NCBI RefSeq assembly: GCF_014534655.1 | Contig: NZ_JACVVD010000007.1 | Location: forward strand, 248,001-312,000 | Source of the DNA: Paenibacillus sedimenti | GTDB lineage: Bacteria > Bacillota > Bacilli > Paenibacillales > NBRC-103111 | DNA length: 64,000 nt | Reading direction: 5' to 3' | Shown: positions 43,560-50,902 of the stretch, in pieces | Layout: the number at the start of each line of letters is the position of its first letter | Position numbering within the stretch: position 1 is the first letter of the stretch | The notes under the pieces: generated by a model | Databases searched by the model: none | Seen by the model: only the letters and a program-made list of their open reading frames with translations | What the model was told of the DNA's origin: nothing | Translations under genes and position numbers: made by a program

Positions 43560-43614
43560 AGAATACCATTCGTGGATGCGCTTACATATGCACCGGATGT
43601 TATCTATATGCGCT
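43560..43614 (-). promoter_or_regulatory. Composite promoter element (activator block, cre match, extended -10) for the glycosidase gene
   Basis: Reverse strand order: AGCGCA (43614-43609), CATATGTAAGCG including a full cre consensus match ATGTAAGCGCATCCA (43587-43573), then TGGTATTCT, an extended -10 (43560-43565 is TATTCT). The same blocks with the same spacing occur at 48662-48716. The element begins at the last base of the sensor-kinase gene. Confidence 0.65.
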
Positions 43615-45347
43615 CATTTGTCATCTGGAATCCGAAGGGTGGCCACCGTGCCTTCCCCCGGCCCGCTCTCCAGGGTGAACGCTGCCGAAGGACAGAAAAT
43701 CTGCAACCGCTCCCGGACGTTCTTTAGCCCTACGCTGTTGCCCTGACTGCCCGGCTGGAATCCGACTCCGTCGTCCTCGATACGGATGGACACCCAAGCG
43801 CCGGCGCCATCGACAGTCACCTCCCGCTCCGCTCGGATGCAAAGTGTGCCTCCCTGCTTCATCGGCTCAATGCCGTGGATGATGGCATTCTCTACCAGCG
43901 GCTGCAGCAGCAGCTTGGGCAGGTGAAGGTTCCTGGCGGACTCGTCCACCTCGATCTTCAATTGGAGCTTATCGCCGAAGCGCATCCGCTGCAATTCACC
44001 GTACCGCCGAATGAAGTCAGTCTCCTCCCCCAGGGTTACCGTATCCCGGTGCTCGAGCATATATCGGAGCATACCGCTTAAAGATAGAATGGCTTGCTCT
44101 AAGAGTCGGCTCTGGCCCGAGCGGTTCAATCCGATGAAGCTGGTCAAGGTATTATATAGAAAATGGGGCTGGATCTGAGATTGAAGCGCCCGGTATTCGG
44201 CATTGCGCTGGCCCAGGACAGCCCGGTACTCGCGGTCGATCATCTCCTTCAGCTGAGCGATCATCGTGTTTAACGTCATACCCAGCTGAGCGATCTCGTC
44301 ACCGCCACGAATCTCTAGATGGCTGTCCAGGTGGCCCCGCTGTACACTTTTCATAAAATGCACCATTTCCCGGAACGGCCGCACAATCCACTGGGTCAAG
44401 GACAAGTTCAAGAACAACGTAACCAGCGTGCCTCCGGCAGCGAAGATCGTGCCCAGCCAATAAATCCAATTCAGCTGGGACCGGAATTCGCTGTCCGAAA
44501 AGAGAACCGCGATGGTCCACCCGGACTTCTGGAGCTTCTCCGTAACCACCCGGTAGCTGTCATTGTCCCCCTTCACATGGGATTTCCCTGCCGCCAGCTG
44601 TTTCATCATGTCGCCGGTCAAGGAATGGTTGCTGTAGAGAGGCTGGTAATTTTCATCCAAAATAGCCGTGATGGCGGTCACGTTGAATTTCACATCGCTA
44701 ACGATCCTCTCCAGTACGATGTTGGCCGCATCCGTCATAATAACCCCGAGCGGCTTGCCGGAATCGGGGTCCTTCAGGAGCCGTGAAACGGAGAAGACCT
44801 CCTTCGGCACGTCCAGCTGCAAATAATTCTGGGTATGTTTGCTGATGTAGGCGACTCCGCCGTCCTGCAGGACGGCTTTCTGGTACCACGGCTGAATCTT
44901 ATAGTTGAAGCCCGGGACCGGATCCGACCGGTCCACGGAGGTAATGATATAGACGGATCCGTCCAGAGGCAGCAGAATGGTTCCCAGGATATCCTTGCGG
45001 GTGTTCTTCAGCTGGCGGGGCAGTGTCTGCCGGAAGGCCTTCTCCGCCATGAACTTGGCGTATTCGGAGGCGTCATCCGGGCGGACGCTGGCCTTAAGCT
45101 TCAGCCCCGTCATGACATCGTCGTTCAGATAAGGAGTGATTGTGAGCCGCTCCAGATCGTCCAGATACATCTCCACGTTGCGTGTCAAGGACATCAGCGT
45201 CCCTCCGGAGAGCTGGGTAGTCTGCTGGATGAACAGGTTGTTGTAGTAATAGGGCAGGATCAGAATCATGATCACCGCTGGAACCAACACGGTCAGCATG
45301 TACAGGATGATCAATTTTTTGCGCAACGTGAGTGCTTTTCTCCGCAT
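43614..45347 (-). CDS. YesM-type sensor histidine kinase
   Basis: A 577-residue kinase. A membrane helix near residues 12-34 precedes a roughly 260-residue outer dCache-like domain. A second helix (WIYWLGTIFAAGGTLVTLFL) leads to a HAMP domain with GGDEIAQLGMTLN. The His_kinase core has the phospho-acceptor His in LQSQIQPHFLYNTLTS, and the ATPase has LLLQPLVENAIIHGIEP and DDGVGF, SVGLKNVRERL. It should sense an extracellular sugar signal and phosphorylate the YesN-type regulator encoded after the next gene. The ATG at 45347 follows GGGGGGCC. Confidence 0.92.
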   Translation of the reverse strand: MRRKALTLRKKLIILYMLTVLVPAVIMILILPYYYNNLFIQQTTQLSGGTLMSLTRNVEMYLDDLERLTITPYLNDDVMTGLKLKASVRPDDASEYAKFMAEKAFRQTLPRQLKNTRKDILGTILLPLDGSVYIITSVDRSDPVPGFNYKIQPWYQKAVLQDGGVAYISKHTQNYLQLDVPKEVFSVSRLLKDPDSGKPLGVIMTDAANIVLERIVSDVKFNVTAITAILDENYQPLYSNHSLTGDMMKQLAAGKSHVKGDNDSYRVVTEKLQKSGWTIAVLFSDSEFRSQLNWIYWLGTIFAAGGTLVTLFLNLSLTQWIVRPFREMVHFMKSVQRGHLDSHLEIRGGDEIAQLGMTLNTMIAQLKEMIDREYRAVLGQRNAEYRALQSQIQPHFLYNTLTSFIGLNRSGQSRLLEQAILSLSGMLRYMLEHRDTVTLGEETDFIRRYGELQRMRFGDKLQLKIEVDESARNLHLPKLLLQPLVENAIIHGIEPMKQGGTLCIRAEREVTVDGAGAWVSIRIEDDGVGFQPGSQGNSVGLKNVRERLQIFCPSAAFTLESGPGEGTVATLRIPDDK

Positions 45348-45416
45348 GGCCTGGCCCCCCGATAGTTGTCTGTCCTCTTATCATACCAGCCGGAGTCGGG
45401 GCTGAGTAGCATCTTC

Positions 45417-46310
45417 TTACCCCTTCACCGCACCGGAGGCCAGGCCGCTGATGAAATAGCGCTGCAGGAAAAGATAGACAATGGTGATCGGGACCGCCGC
45501 CATTAACGAACCCGCGGCCACCCATCCGATATTGTTGGTGTATTGACTGAAGAACCCGCTCAGTGCCACGGTGATGGTTTTCACCTCCGTCTTCTGGAGG
45601 AAGAATACGGAGAATTGGTAGTCGTTCCAGATGTTCACGCAGGTTAAGATGATAACCGTTGACGTAATGGGCTTCAAGAGAGGCAGCAGGATCCGATAAA
45701 ACAGGGAAAACCGTCCCGCACCGTCGATCAACGCCGCCTCATCCAGTTCCTTCGGTATCGTGGCGATGAAGCCCGTGTACAAGAAGATGGTCATGGGCAG
45801 CCCAAAGGTCACATGCAGGAGGATGATGCCCCAATAGTGGTTCATCCCGCCGATATCCACCATGATCTTATATAGGGGAACAAGCGTGATAAGCGGCGGC
45901 ACAATGAGAGCCGAGATGAACACCGTATAGATGAACTTGTTCCACGCCGTCTGATGCCGTGCCAGCGGATACGAAGCGATGGAGCCCAAGAGCACGATCA
46001 GGACGGCCGCACAGAGCGTGATCCAGATATTGTTCAGGAAGGCTCTGCCCAGATGGGCTTCCCGCCAAGCATTGGTGAAGTTATCCCAATAAGCGTAGCC
46101 GGGGGCGATCCACTTGGAGCTCAGATCGTCGGCCGCCTTGAAGGATGAAGTGACCAAGATATAGAATGGCAGGATGTGCAGGAGAGAGATCAGGAGTGCA
46201 GTCGCCCCCAGCCAGAAGGACGACTTGCCTCCGGTCTCCGCAGCTAGCGCTCTGCTGCCTCTTACACCGGAGCGGGGCTCTGCCGCTGCCGAGTTCATGG
46301 TTTTGCTCAT
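45417..46310 (-). CDS. Carbohydrate ABC transporter permease, MalG type
   Basis: A 297-residue inner-membrane permease with six helices and the EAA loop ELDEAALIDGAGRFSLFYRI that contacts the ATPase. FLNNIWITL and LARHQTAWNKFIYTVFISAL are typical. The ATG at 46310 overlaps the upstream permease stop (ATGA, 46307-46310) and has GGGAGG upstream; the frame runs on to 46730 only as a shadow of that gene. Together with the MalF-type protein it forms the sugar channel. The ATPase is not in the locus and is probably a shared MsmX-type subunit. Confidence 0.93.
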   Translation of the reverse strand: MSKTMNSAAAEPRSGVRGSRALAAETGGKSSFWLGATALLISLLHILPFYILVTSSFKAADDLSSKWIAPGYAYWDNFTNAWREAHLGRAFLNNIWITLCAAVLIVLLGSIASYPLARHQTAWNKFIYTVFISALIVPPLITLVPLYKIMVDIGGMNHYWGIILLHVTFGLPMTIFLYTGFIATIPKELDEAALIDGAGRFSLFYRILLPLLKPITSTVIILTCVNIWNDYQFSVFFLQKTEVKTITVALSGFFSQYTNNIGWVAAGSLMAAVPITIVYLFLQRYFISGLASGAVKG

Positions 46311-47212
46311 GCCGCCGATACCTCCCTGCGTCTTAATACAATCAGAATAGATATACTGACCACGGAAATGATCAGGAACATCACGATACCGATGGAGGCC
46401 GCGTACCCTGCATCCTGTCGGCCGAAATACAGTTTGTACATAAGCGTAGAGAGCGATGCGGAGGCATATCCCGGACCGCTGTTTGTAAGCGCTGTAATGA
46501 CGTCGAACAGTTTCAGACCCCCTATGACGTTCAGCACAATGCTGATCGTGAGCGACGGTGCAAGGAGCGGCCAGGTCACATGGCTGAACTTGAACCATCG
46601 GCCGGCTCCGTCCATGATAGCCGCTTCGTAATAATCCTTCGAAATGGTCTGCAGGCCAGCCAGGAAGATGACCATAGCCACGCCGACGAATTGGTACGTG
46701 TTGACCAAGGTGATCATCCATACGTTCCAATTGGAGTTACCAAGCAGGTTCACCGGCTGATCAGTGAACAGGAGAATGATATCGTTAATAGCACCGCCTC
46801 TGTATTGGAAGAAAAAGTACCAGATATAGCCCATGATCAGCGGACTGATGATGGCCGGCAGATAAACGATGGTTCGGGTCAAGCCCTTGAATCGGAGTCT
46901 CTGGTTCAGGAGCAGGGCATAAGCCAAACCCAGGATGTTCTGGAACAGCGTGCTGCCCAGGCCGTAGATGAAGGTATTGCGGATAACGCGGACAATGTCC
47001 GGATCCTGAAAGATACGGGTATAATTGGATACACCGATCCACTTGGAGGACTGGGAATACCCGTCCCAGTTGGTAAATGAGATCTGTAGCCCCTTCAAAA
47101 AAGGGTATAAGATGAACACTCCGAAAAGGGCGAGTGCCGGGAAATACAAGACATTCAAAAGGGAAGGCGAGCTCAGCAGGCCATTCCAGGTTCTTCTCTT
47201 GGTACTCTCCAT
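46307..47212 (-). CDS. Carbohydrate ABC transporter permease, MalF type
   Basis: A 301-residue permease with six helices, including LFGVFILYPFLKGLQISFTN at the start. The EAA loop is DYYEAAIMDGAGRWFKFSHV. FTNSGPGYAS-like sequence near the C-terminus (LTNSGPGYASASLSTLMYKL) is typical of UgpA/MalF proteins. The ATG at 47212 follows GGAGG; the open frame upstream is ignored. It is coupled to the MalG-type gene by ATGA overlap and lies between that gene and the binding protein gene. Confidence 0.93.
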   Translation of the reverse strand: MESTKRRTWNGLLSSPSLLNVLYFPALALFGVFILYPFLKGLQISFTNWDGYSQSSKWIGVSNYTRIFQDPDIVRVIRNTFIYGLGSTLFQNILGLAYALLLNQRLRFKGLTRTIVYLPAIISPLIMGYIWYFFFQYRGGAINDIILLFTDQPVNLLGNSNWNVWMITLVNTYQFVGVAMVIFLAGLQTISKDYYEAAIMDGAGRWFKFSHVTWPLLAPSLTISIVLNVIGGLKLFDVITALTNSGPGYASASLSTLMYKLYFGRQDAGYAASIGIVMFLIISVVSISILIVLRRREVSAA

Positions 47213-47241
47213 CCTTTCATTCCTCCGATGCACGGGCACGG

Positions 47242-47273
47242 AAAAGGGCCGGACCTCTTGCTTCGTCCAGCCC
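47242..47273 (-). terminator. Intercistronic hairpin between binding-protein and permease genes
   Basis: On the reverse strand GGGCTGGAC pairs with GTCCGGCCC and runs into TTTTCC. Such a stem after a binding-protein gene usually lowers permease expression relative to it. Confidence 0.7.
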
Positions 47274-47287
47274 CCCCATGACCGATT

Positions 47288-48604
47288 TTATTTTTTTCTC
47301 AGCCGTTCCACTTCTTGCTTCATCTTGTCGGAATATTGCTGCGGAGTGATCTGTCCGCCCAGTAATGCGGAGCCGGACTTGCAGAGCACATCCCACATCC
47401 CGTTCGGCAGGTATACACGGTCGAAGTACGGGAAGACACGGATGCTCGCATACTTATCGTAATATTCCGTGAATTCATGCTTCGCTGTGACACCCTTCAG
47501 TCCCGGAGGCAGCTTGGTGACGTTGGCGAACTTGGCCATGTTGTCCGGCTTGGCAAAATAGGCCACCAGCTTCTTGGCCTCTTCCAGGTTCTTGCTGTCC
47601 TTGGAAGCCCCCATCGTCAGGCGCTCGCCGCCGGAAAAGTTGGGCTCATCCCCAGCCACCATCGACGGAACAGGCATGAATCCGATCTTCAAGTTCGGAT
47701 TCACCTTATGCACCTCATCCGCGAAGGACGGCCCCAGCAGGGTAAAAGCCACCTTTCCTTGAGCGAACAGGCCGGACAGGTCGCTGTACTTGGCCGTAAG
47801 CACGTCCTTGTTCATGAAGCCCTTCTTGTACATCTCGAGGAACTTCTCGGGGAGCTGGTTCCACTTGTTCCAATCCATCTTGTTGTCCAGCAGGGCTTGC
47901 GCCTCATTCTGCTTCGGACTGATCAGGAGCGAGGTGGCGAAATAGTCGAAAAATTGTCCGATCATCCAATCATCAATGCCGGAGAAATAGAACGGTGTTA
48001 CTTCCCCCTTGCTCTCGGACTTCAGCTTCTCAGCGGCGGCCATCAATTCATCGAAAGTCTTCGGAACATCGATGTTATATTTCTTCAGAAGGTCGGCGTT
48101 GTAAGTGAGACCGTCCTTCGCTTCACTTAGTACCAGTGCATGAACCTTGCCGCTCTTGTCCGTTACCACGTCCTTGATCGTATCGGTCAGCTGCGGAACC
48201 CAAGGTTGATCCTTCAGGTCCGCCAGATACGTGCCGTAGCGAATGACCGCCCAGCCGTGGGTATCGAAGATATCCGGCATATCGTTGGCCGCCATCTTCA
48301 CCTTCATAATGTTCTCATATTCTGATCCCGGGAACTGGAGATCTACTTCTACGTTTGGATTCTCCTTGATGTAATCGTTCGCAATTTGCCGATATACTTC
48401 TTGGACAGGTTTATCGGCGGTAGCGCTGTAGACGGTGATTCTCTTTTTGGGCCCGTTTGCCGCCGTTGCGGTTGTGGCTGCATTTTCCGCGGGCTTGACA
48501 CTTTCCTGAGTAACCGATCCGGAATCGCTCCGTTGTGAACAGCCGGTCAGTGCAACCGAGAGCGACAGAGCCGATGCCAGAATTGCGCCGGTCAATTTCT
48601 TCAT
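47288..48604 (-). CDS. Extracellular sugar-binding lipoprotein of an ABC transporter
   Basis: A 438-residue family 1 solute-binding protein. The lipoprotein signal is MKKLTGAILASALSLSVALT followed by the lipobox Cys (GCSQ). The mature part has the two-lobe pattern: KRITVYSATADKPVQEVYRQ, PDIFDTHGWA, YNADLLKKYNIDVPKTFDEL, and FSGGERLTMGASKDSKNLEE. GGGGAGGAAATAACAA precedes the ATG. It is first in the operon, behind the composite promoter. The ligand is likely an oligosaccharide released by the clan-A enzyme. Confidence 0.92.
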   Translation of the reverse strand: MKKLTGAILASALSLSVALTGCSQRSDSGSVTQESVKPAENAATTATAANGPKKRITVYSATADKPVQEVYRQIANDYIKENPNVEVDLQFPGSEYENIMKVKMAANDMPDIFDTHGWAVIRYGTYLADLKDQPWVPQLTDTIKDVVTDKSGKVHALVLSEAKDGLTYNADLLKKYNIDVPKTFDELMAAAEKLKSESKGEVTPFYFSGIDDWMIGQFFDYFATSLLISPKQNEAQALLDNKMDWNKWNQLPEKFLEMYKKGFMNKDVLTAKYSDLSGLFAQGKVAFTLLGPSFADEVHKVNPNLKIGFMPVPSMVAGDEPNFSGGERLTMGASKDSKNLEEAKKLVAYFAKPDNMAKFANVTKLPPGLKGVTAKHEFTEYYDKYASIRVFPYFDRVYLPNGMWDVLCKSGSALLGGQITPQQYSDKMKQEVERLRKK

Positions 48605-48636
48605 TTGTTATTTCCTCCCCTGTTAGTATTGGCTTG

Positions 48637-48655
48637 ATCAACAAGTCTTGTTGAT
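48637..48655. promoter_or_regulatory. Perfect 19-bp palindrome in the leader of the binding-protein gene
   Basis: ATCAACAAG-T-CTTGTTGAT has perfect 9-bp arms. It lies between the -10 (48662-48667) and the ATG at 48604, so it is transcribed. It could be a repressor operator or a 5' mRNA hairpin. Confidence 0.55.
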
Positions 48656-48661
48656 AATCTA

Positions 48662-48716
48662 ATCGTACCACGGTTGATTACGCTTACATATGACACGAAT
48701 ATCCGATCTGTGCGCT
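48662..48716 (-). promoter_or_regulatory. Composite promoter element for the ABC transporter operon
   Basis: Reverse strand order: AGCGCA (48716-48711), CATATGTAAGCG with the cre match ATGTAAGCGTAATCA (48689-48675), then the extended -10 TGGTACGAT. The distance from the AGCGCA block to the -10 equals that in the copy at 43560-43614; 34 of 55 positions agree by hand alignment. Confidence 0.65.
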
Positions 48717-48719
48717 GAT

Positions 48720-48872
48720 TTATTCAGAGATCGATTCGATGGTCAGACGTTGTTCTTCAAGTTCGACAACAACATTATCCCATAAATTAAAAGGTACGAT
48801 CCCTGCAGCTGTCAACCAATTTAGGAGAGAAGCATCCATTCCACAAAGCGAATGAAAACCCGGCCTCGCCAT
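48720..48872 (-). pseudogene. Small remnant ORF (50 codons), unknown family
   Basis: The reverse strand reads MARPGFHSLCGMDASLLNWL, then TAAGIVPFNLWDNVVVELEE and a short tail to a stop at 48720. The composition is protein-like, but there is no ribosome site, so it is probably the tail of a lost gene. On the plus strand an 18-codon fragment (48935-48991) with a good AAGGAG site looks like a decapitated gene start. Confidence 0.35.
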
Positions 48873-49001
48873 TCGATCGGCATGTGCTAGCTATGCGTTC
48901 GAACAAAGTGAATAGGATGAAGGAGATGTTAGGCATGAACGATCGCTACCAGTTGATGTTTGATTGCCAAGGGACGCGAGGGACAGATTAGAACGACACT
49001 C

Positions 49002-49303
49002 TCACCGGAGGCGAAGCATAAACTGGTTATCCCAGATGGGCATTAAAGAATCAATCACCCAAGACGACAAGTCTTGTCCGGCCAAACACCCCGCAGCCGC
49101 GCTGATGTTGCCGTTAGTTACCATACTTTCATTGACTACCTTTACGCCAAATCCCGCCATTGACACATGAGACGGTTCGGTCCCCAGCAGCTTTACTTCC
49201 CAGTCAGCGATACCGCCGACTAATCGTACTCTATTCAACAGATCCCATGGCAGGAACACGTCAAGATCCGTAAAATCGTCAAAGCAAACGATAGCTATTT
49301 CAT
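49002..49303 (-). pseudogene. DJ-1/PfpI-family protein, frameshifted and internally deleted
   Basis: AAGGGG lies 9 bp before an ATG at 49303, but that frame hits TAG at codon 3 (ATG AAA TAG). Adding one A to the A-run would give MKIAIVCFDDFTDLDVFLPW, the DJ-1/PfpI start. The readable frame then goes through LLNRVR...VKLLGTEPSHVSMAG and jumps to FGVKVVNESMVTNGNISAAA, GCLAGQDLSSWVIDSLM. About 75 residues containing the nucleophilic Cys are missing. Two lesions make it non-functional. A longer in-frame opening upstream has no support. Confidence 0.8.
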
Positions 49304-49450
49304 TGGTATTATCCCCTTTCACGATAAATGGAAATAATATCCAGTTAATAGTATTACGCATTTTATAGAAGTAGACATACACCCATTCCACCTTTCGGGA
49401 ATATGGTAAAGCAATGATAATCGCCAAACGCTCTAAGAGGAGGAAACCCC

Positions 49451-50737
49451 ATGCAAATTCACGTTGTCCAAAAGGGACAAACGTTGTATCGAATTTCACA
49501 AGCTTACGGTGTGACCGTGGATACGATTGCTGCAGCCAATGAAATCGATCCGAATCAATCACTCGTCATTGGACAGGCACTGGTCATTCCGATCGTCGGT
49601 TCGTATTACTGGGTTCAACCCGGTGAAAGTCTCTATCTCATTGCCCGCAAATTAGGCGTTGACCTGCAAACGCTCATGGATGTTAACAGGCTTCGCCCAA
49701 ATCAACCGCTTTCTGTAGGATTACGGTTGTACATCCCCCCGTTTCCGCGCCCATCAGCTGAAGTGAATGCTTACATTGAGCCCCGTGGAACGAGTATTTC
49801 TCCCGCATTGATTGAATCGGCTAGAGATGCAGCGCCTCATCTTACTTATCTGGCTCCTTTCAGTTTTCGCATTAATCGGGACGGCACTCTGCAGGCGCCG
49901 CCGCTGGACGATCTCGGCTCTGTGGCCGCACAGCATGGCGTCACTCTGATGATGGTTGTGACGAATTTGGAACAAGACCAGTTCAGCGCCGAGCTGGGAC
50001 ACATCTTTCTCACGAACGAAACGGTGCAAAACCGTTTGCTGGAAACAATCATATCTACGGCGAAGCAGTATGGCTTCCGGGATATCCATTTTGATATTGA
50101 GCATTTGTACCCGGGCGATCGTGAAGCGTATAATCGTTTCCTCCGCAAAGCAGCAGGACGAATCCATCAGGAAGGCTATCTGATTTCCACCGCCCTCGCC
50201 CCCAAAACAAGCGCCGCCCAGACAGGCGAATGGTACACAGCTCACGATTACAAGGCACATGGCGAAATCGTAGACTTCGTGATCATCATGACGTACGAAT
50301 GGGGCTACAGCGGCGGACCTCCTATGGCCGTTTCGCCGATAGGTCCCGTTCGGAGAGTGCTGGAGTACGCGCTCACGGAAATGCCCGCATCCAAAATCAT
50401 GATGGGGCAGAACTTGTACGGCTACGACTGGACGCTGCCCTACGTCAAAGGCGGCCCCTTTGCCAAAGCCGTCAGCCCGCAAGCGGCCATCGCTCTGGCC
50501 CGCAGGTGGAACGCCCAAATCTTATACGACTATACCGCTCAAGCACCGCATTTCAATTATTGGGATGACGCCGGCAAAGAACATACCGTCTGGTTCGAGG
50601 ATGCGCGTTCCATCCAAGCGAAATTCCGCTTGATGAAAGAACTCGGCTTGCGCGGCATCAGCTACTGGAAGCTGGGGCTCAGCTTTCCTCAAAACTGGCT
50701 GCTGCTTGAGGATAATTTCAATGTCGTAAAACGATAA
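49451..50737 (+). CDS. LysM-GH18 spore-type peptidoglycan hydrolase (YaaH/SleL family)
   Basis: A 428-residue protein with two LysM domains at the start (HVVQKGQTLYRISQAYGV and YWVQPGESLYLIARKLGV). A GH18 barrel follows with IHFDIEHLYPGDREAYNRFL, where the DxE pair carries the acid Glu, and IMTYEWGYSGGPP and GQNLYGYDW. This matches the cortical-fragment-lytic N-acetylglucosaminidases YaaH and SleL of spore formers. As in them, there is no signal peptide, since they are added to the spore from the mother cell. GGAGGAAACCCC precedes the ATG. Confidence 0.9.
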   Translation: MQIHVVQKGQTLYRISQAYGVTVDTIAAANEIDPNQSLVIGQALVIPIVGSYYWVQPGESLYLIARKLGVDLQTLMDVNRLRPNQPLSVGLRLYIPPFPRPSAEVNAYIEPRGTSISPALIESARDAAPHLTYLAPFSFRINRDGTLQAPPLDDLGSVAAQHGVTLMMVVTNLEQDQFSAELGHIFLTNETVQNRLLETIISTAKQYGFRDIHFDIEHLYPGDREAYNRFLRKAAGRIHQEGYLISTALAPKTSAAQTGEWYTAHDYKAHGEIVDFVIIMTYEWGYSGGPPMAVSPIGPVRRVLEYALTEMPASKIMMGQNLYGYDWTLPYVKGGPFAKAVSPQAAIALARRWNAQILYDYTAQAPHFNYWDDAGKEHTVWFEDARSIQAKFRLMKELGLRGISYWKLGLSFPQNWLLLEDNFNVVKR

Positions 50738-50902
50738 TACAACTTAAAATTGTCCGCGAATGCACACCCTGAGCCCATGCCTCCAATGGTTCAGGGTTTT
50801 GTGCTATTAGCTATTCAATTTGGGCAGTTTCAAACCGATATTAAATAAGTTCCATAATTTTCATATTCATTTCGAAGGAGACCAACGTGGAGGTAATCAA
50901 TC

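Noticed and set aside
46311-46730. Upstream extension of the MalG-type permease frame
   Set aside because: It overlaps the MalF-type gene entirely and reads as shadow sequence; the ATGA overlap at 46307-46310 fixes the start.
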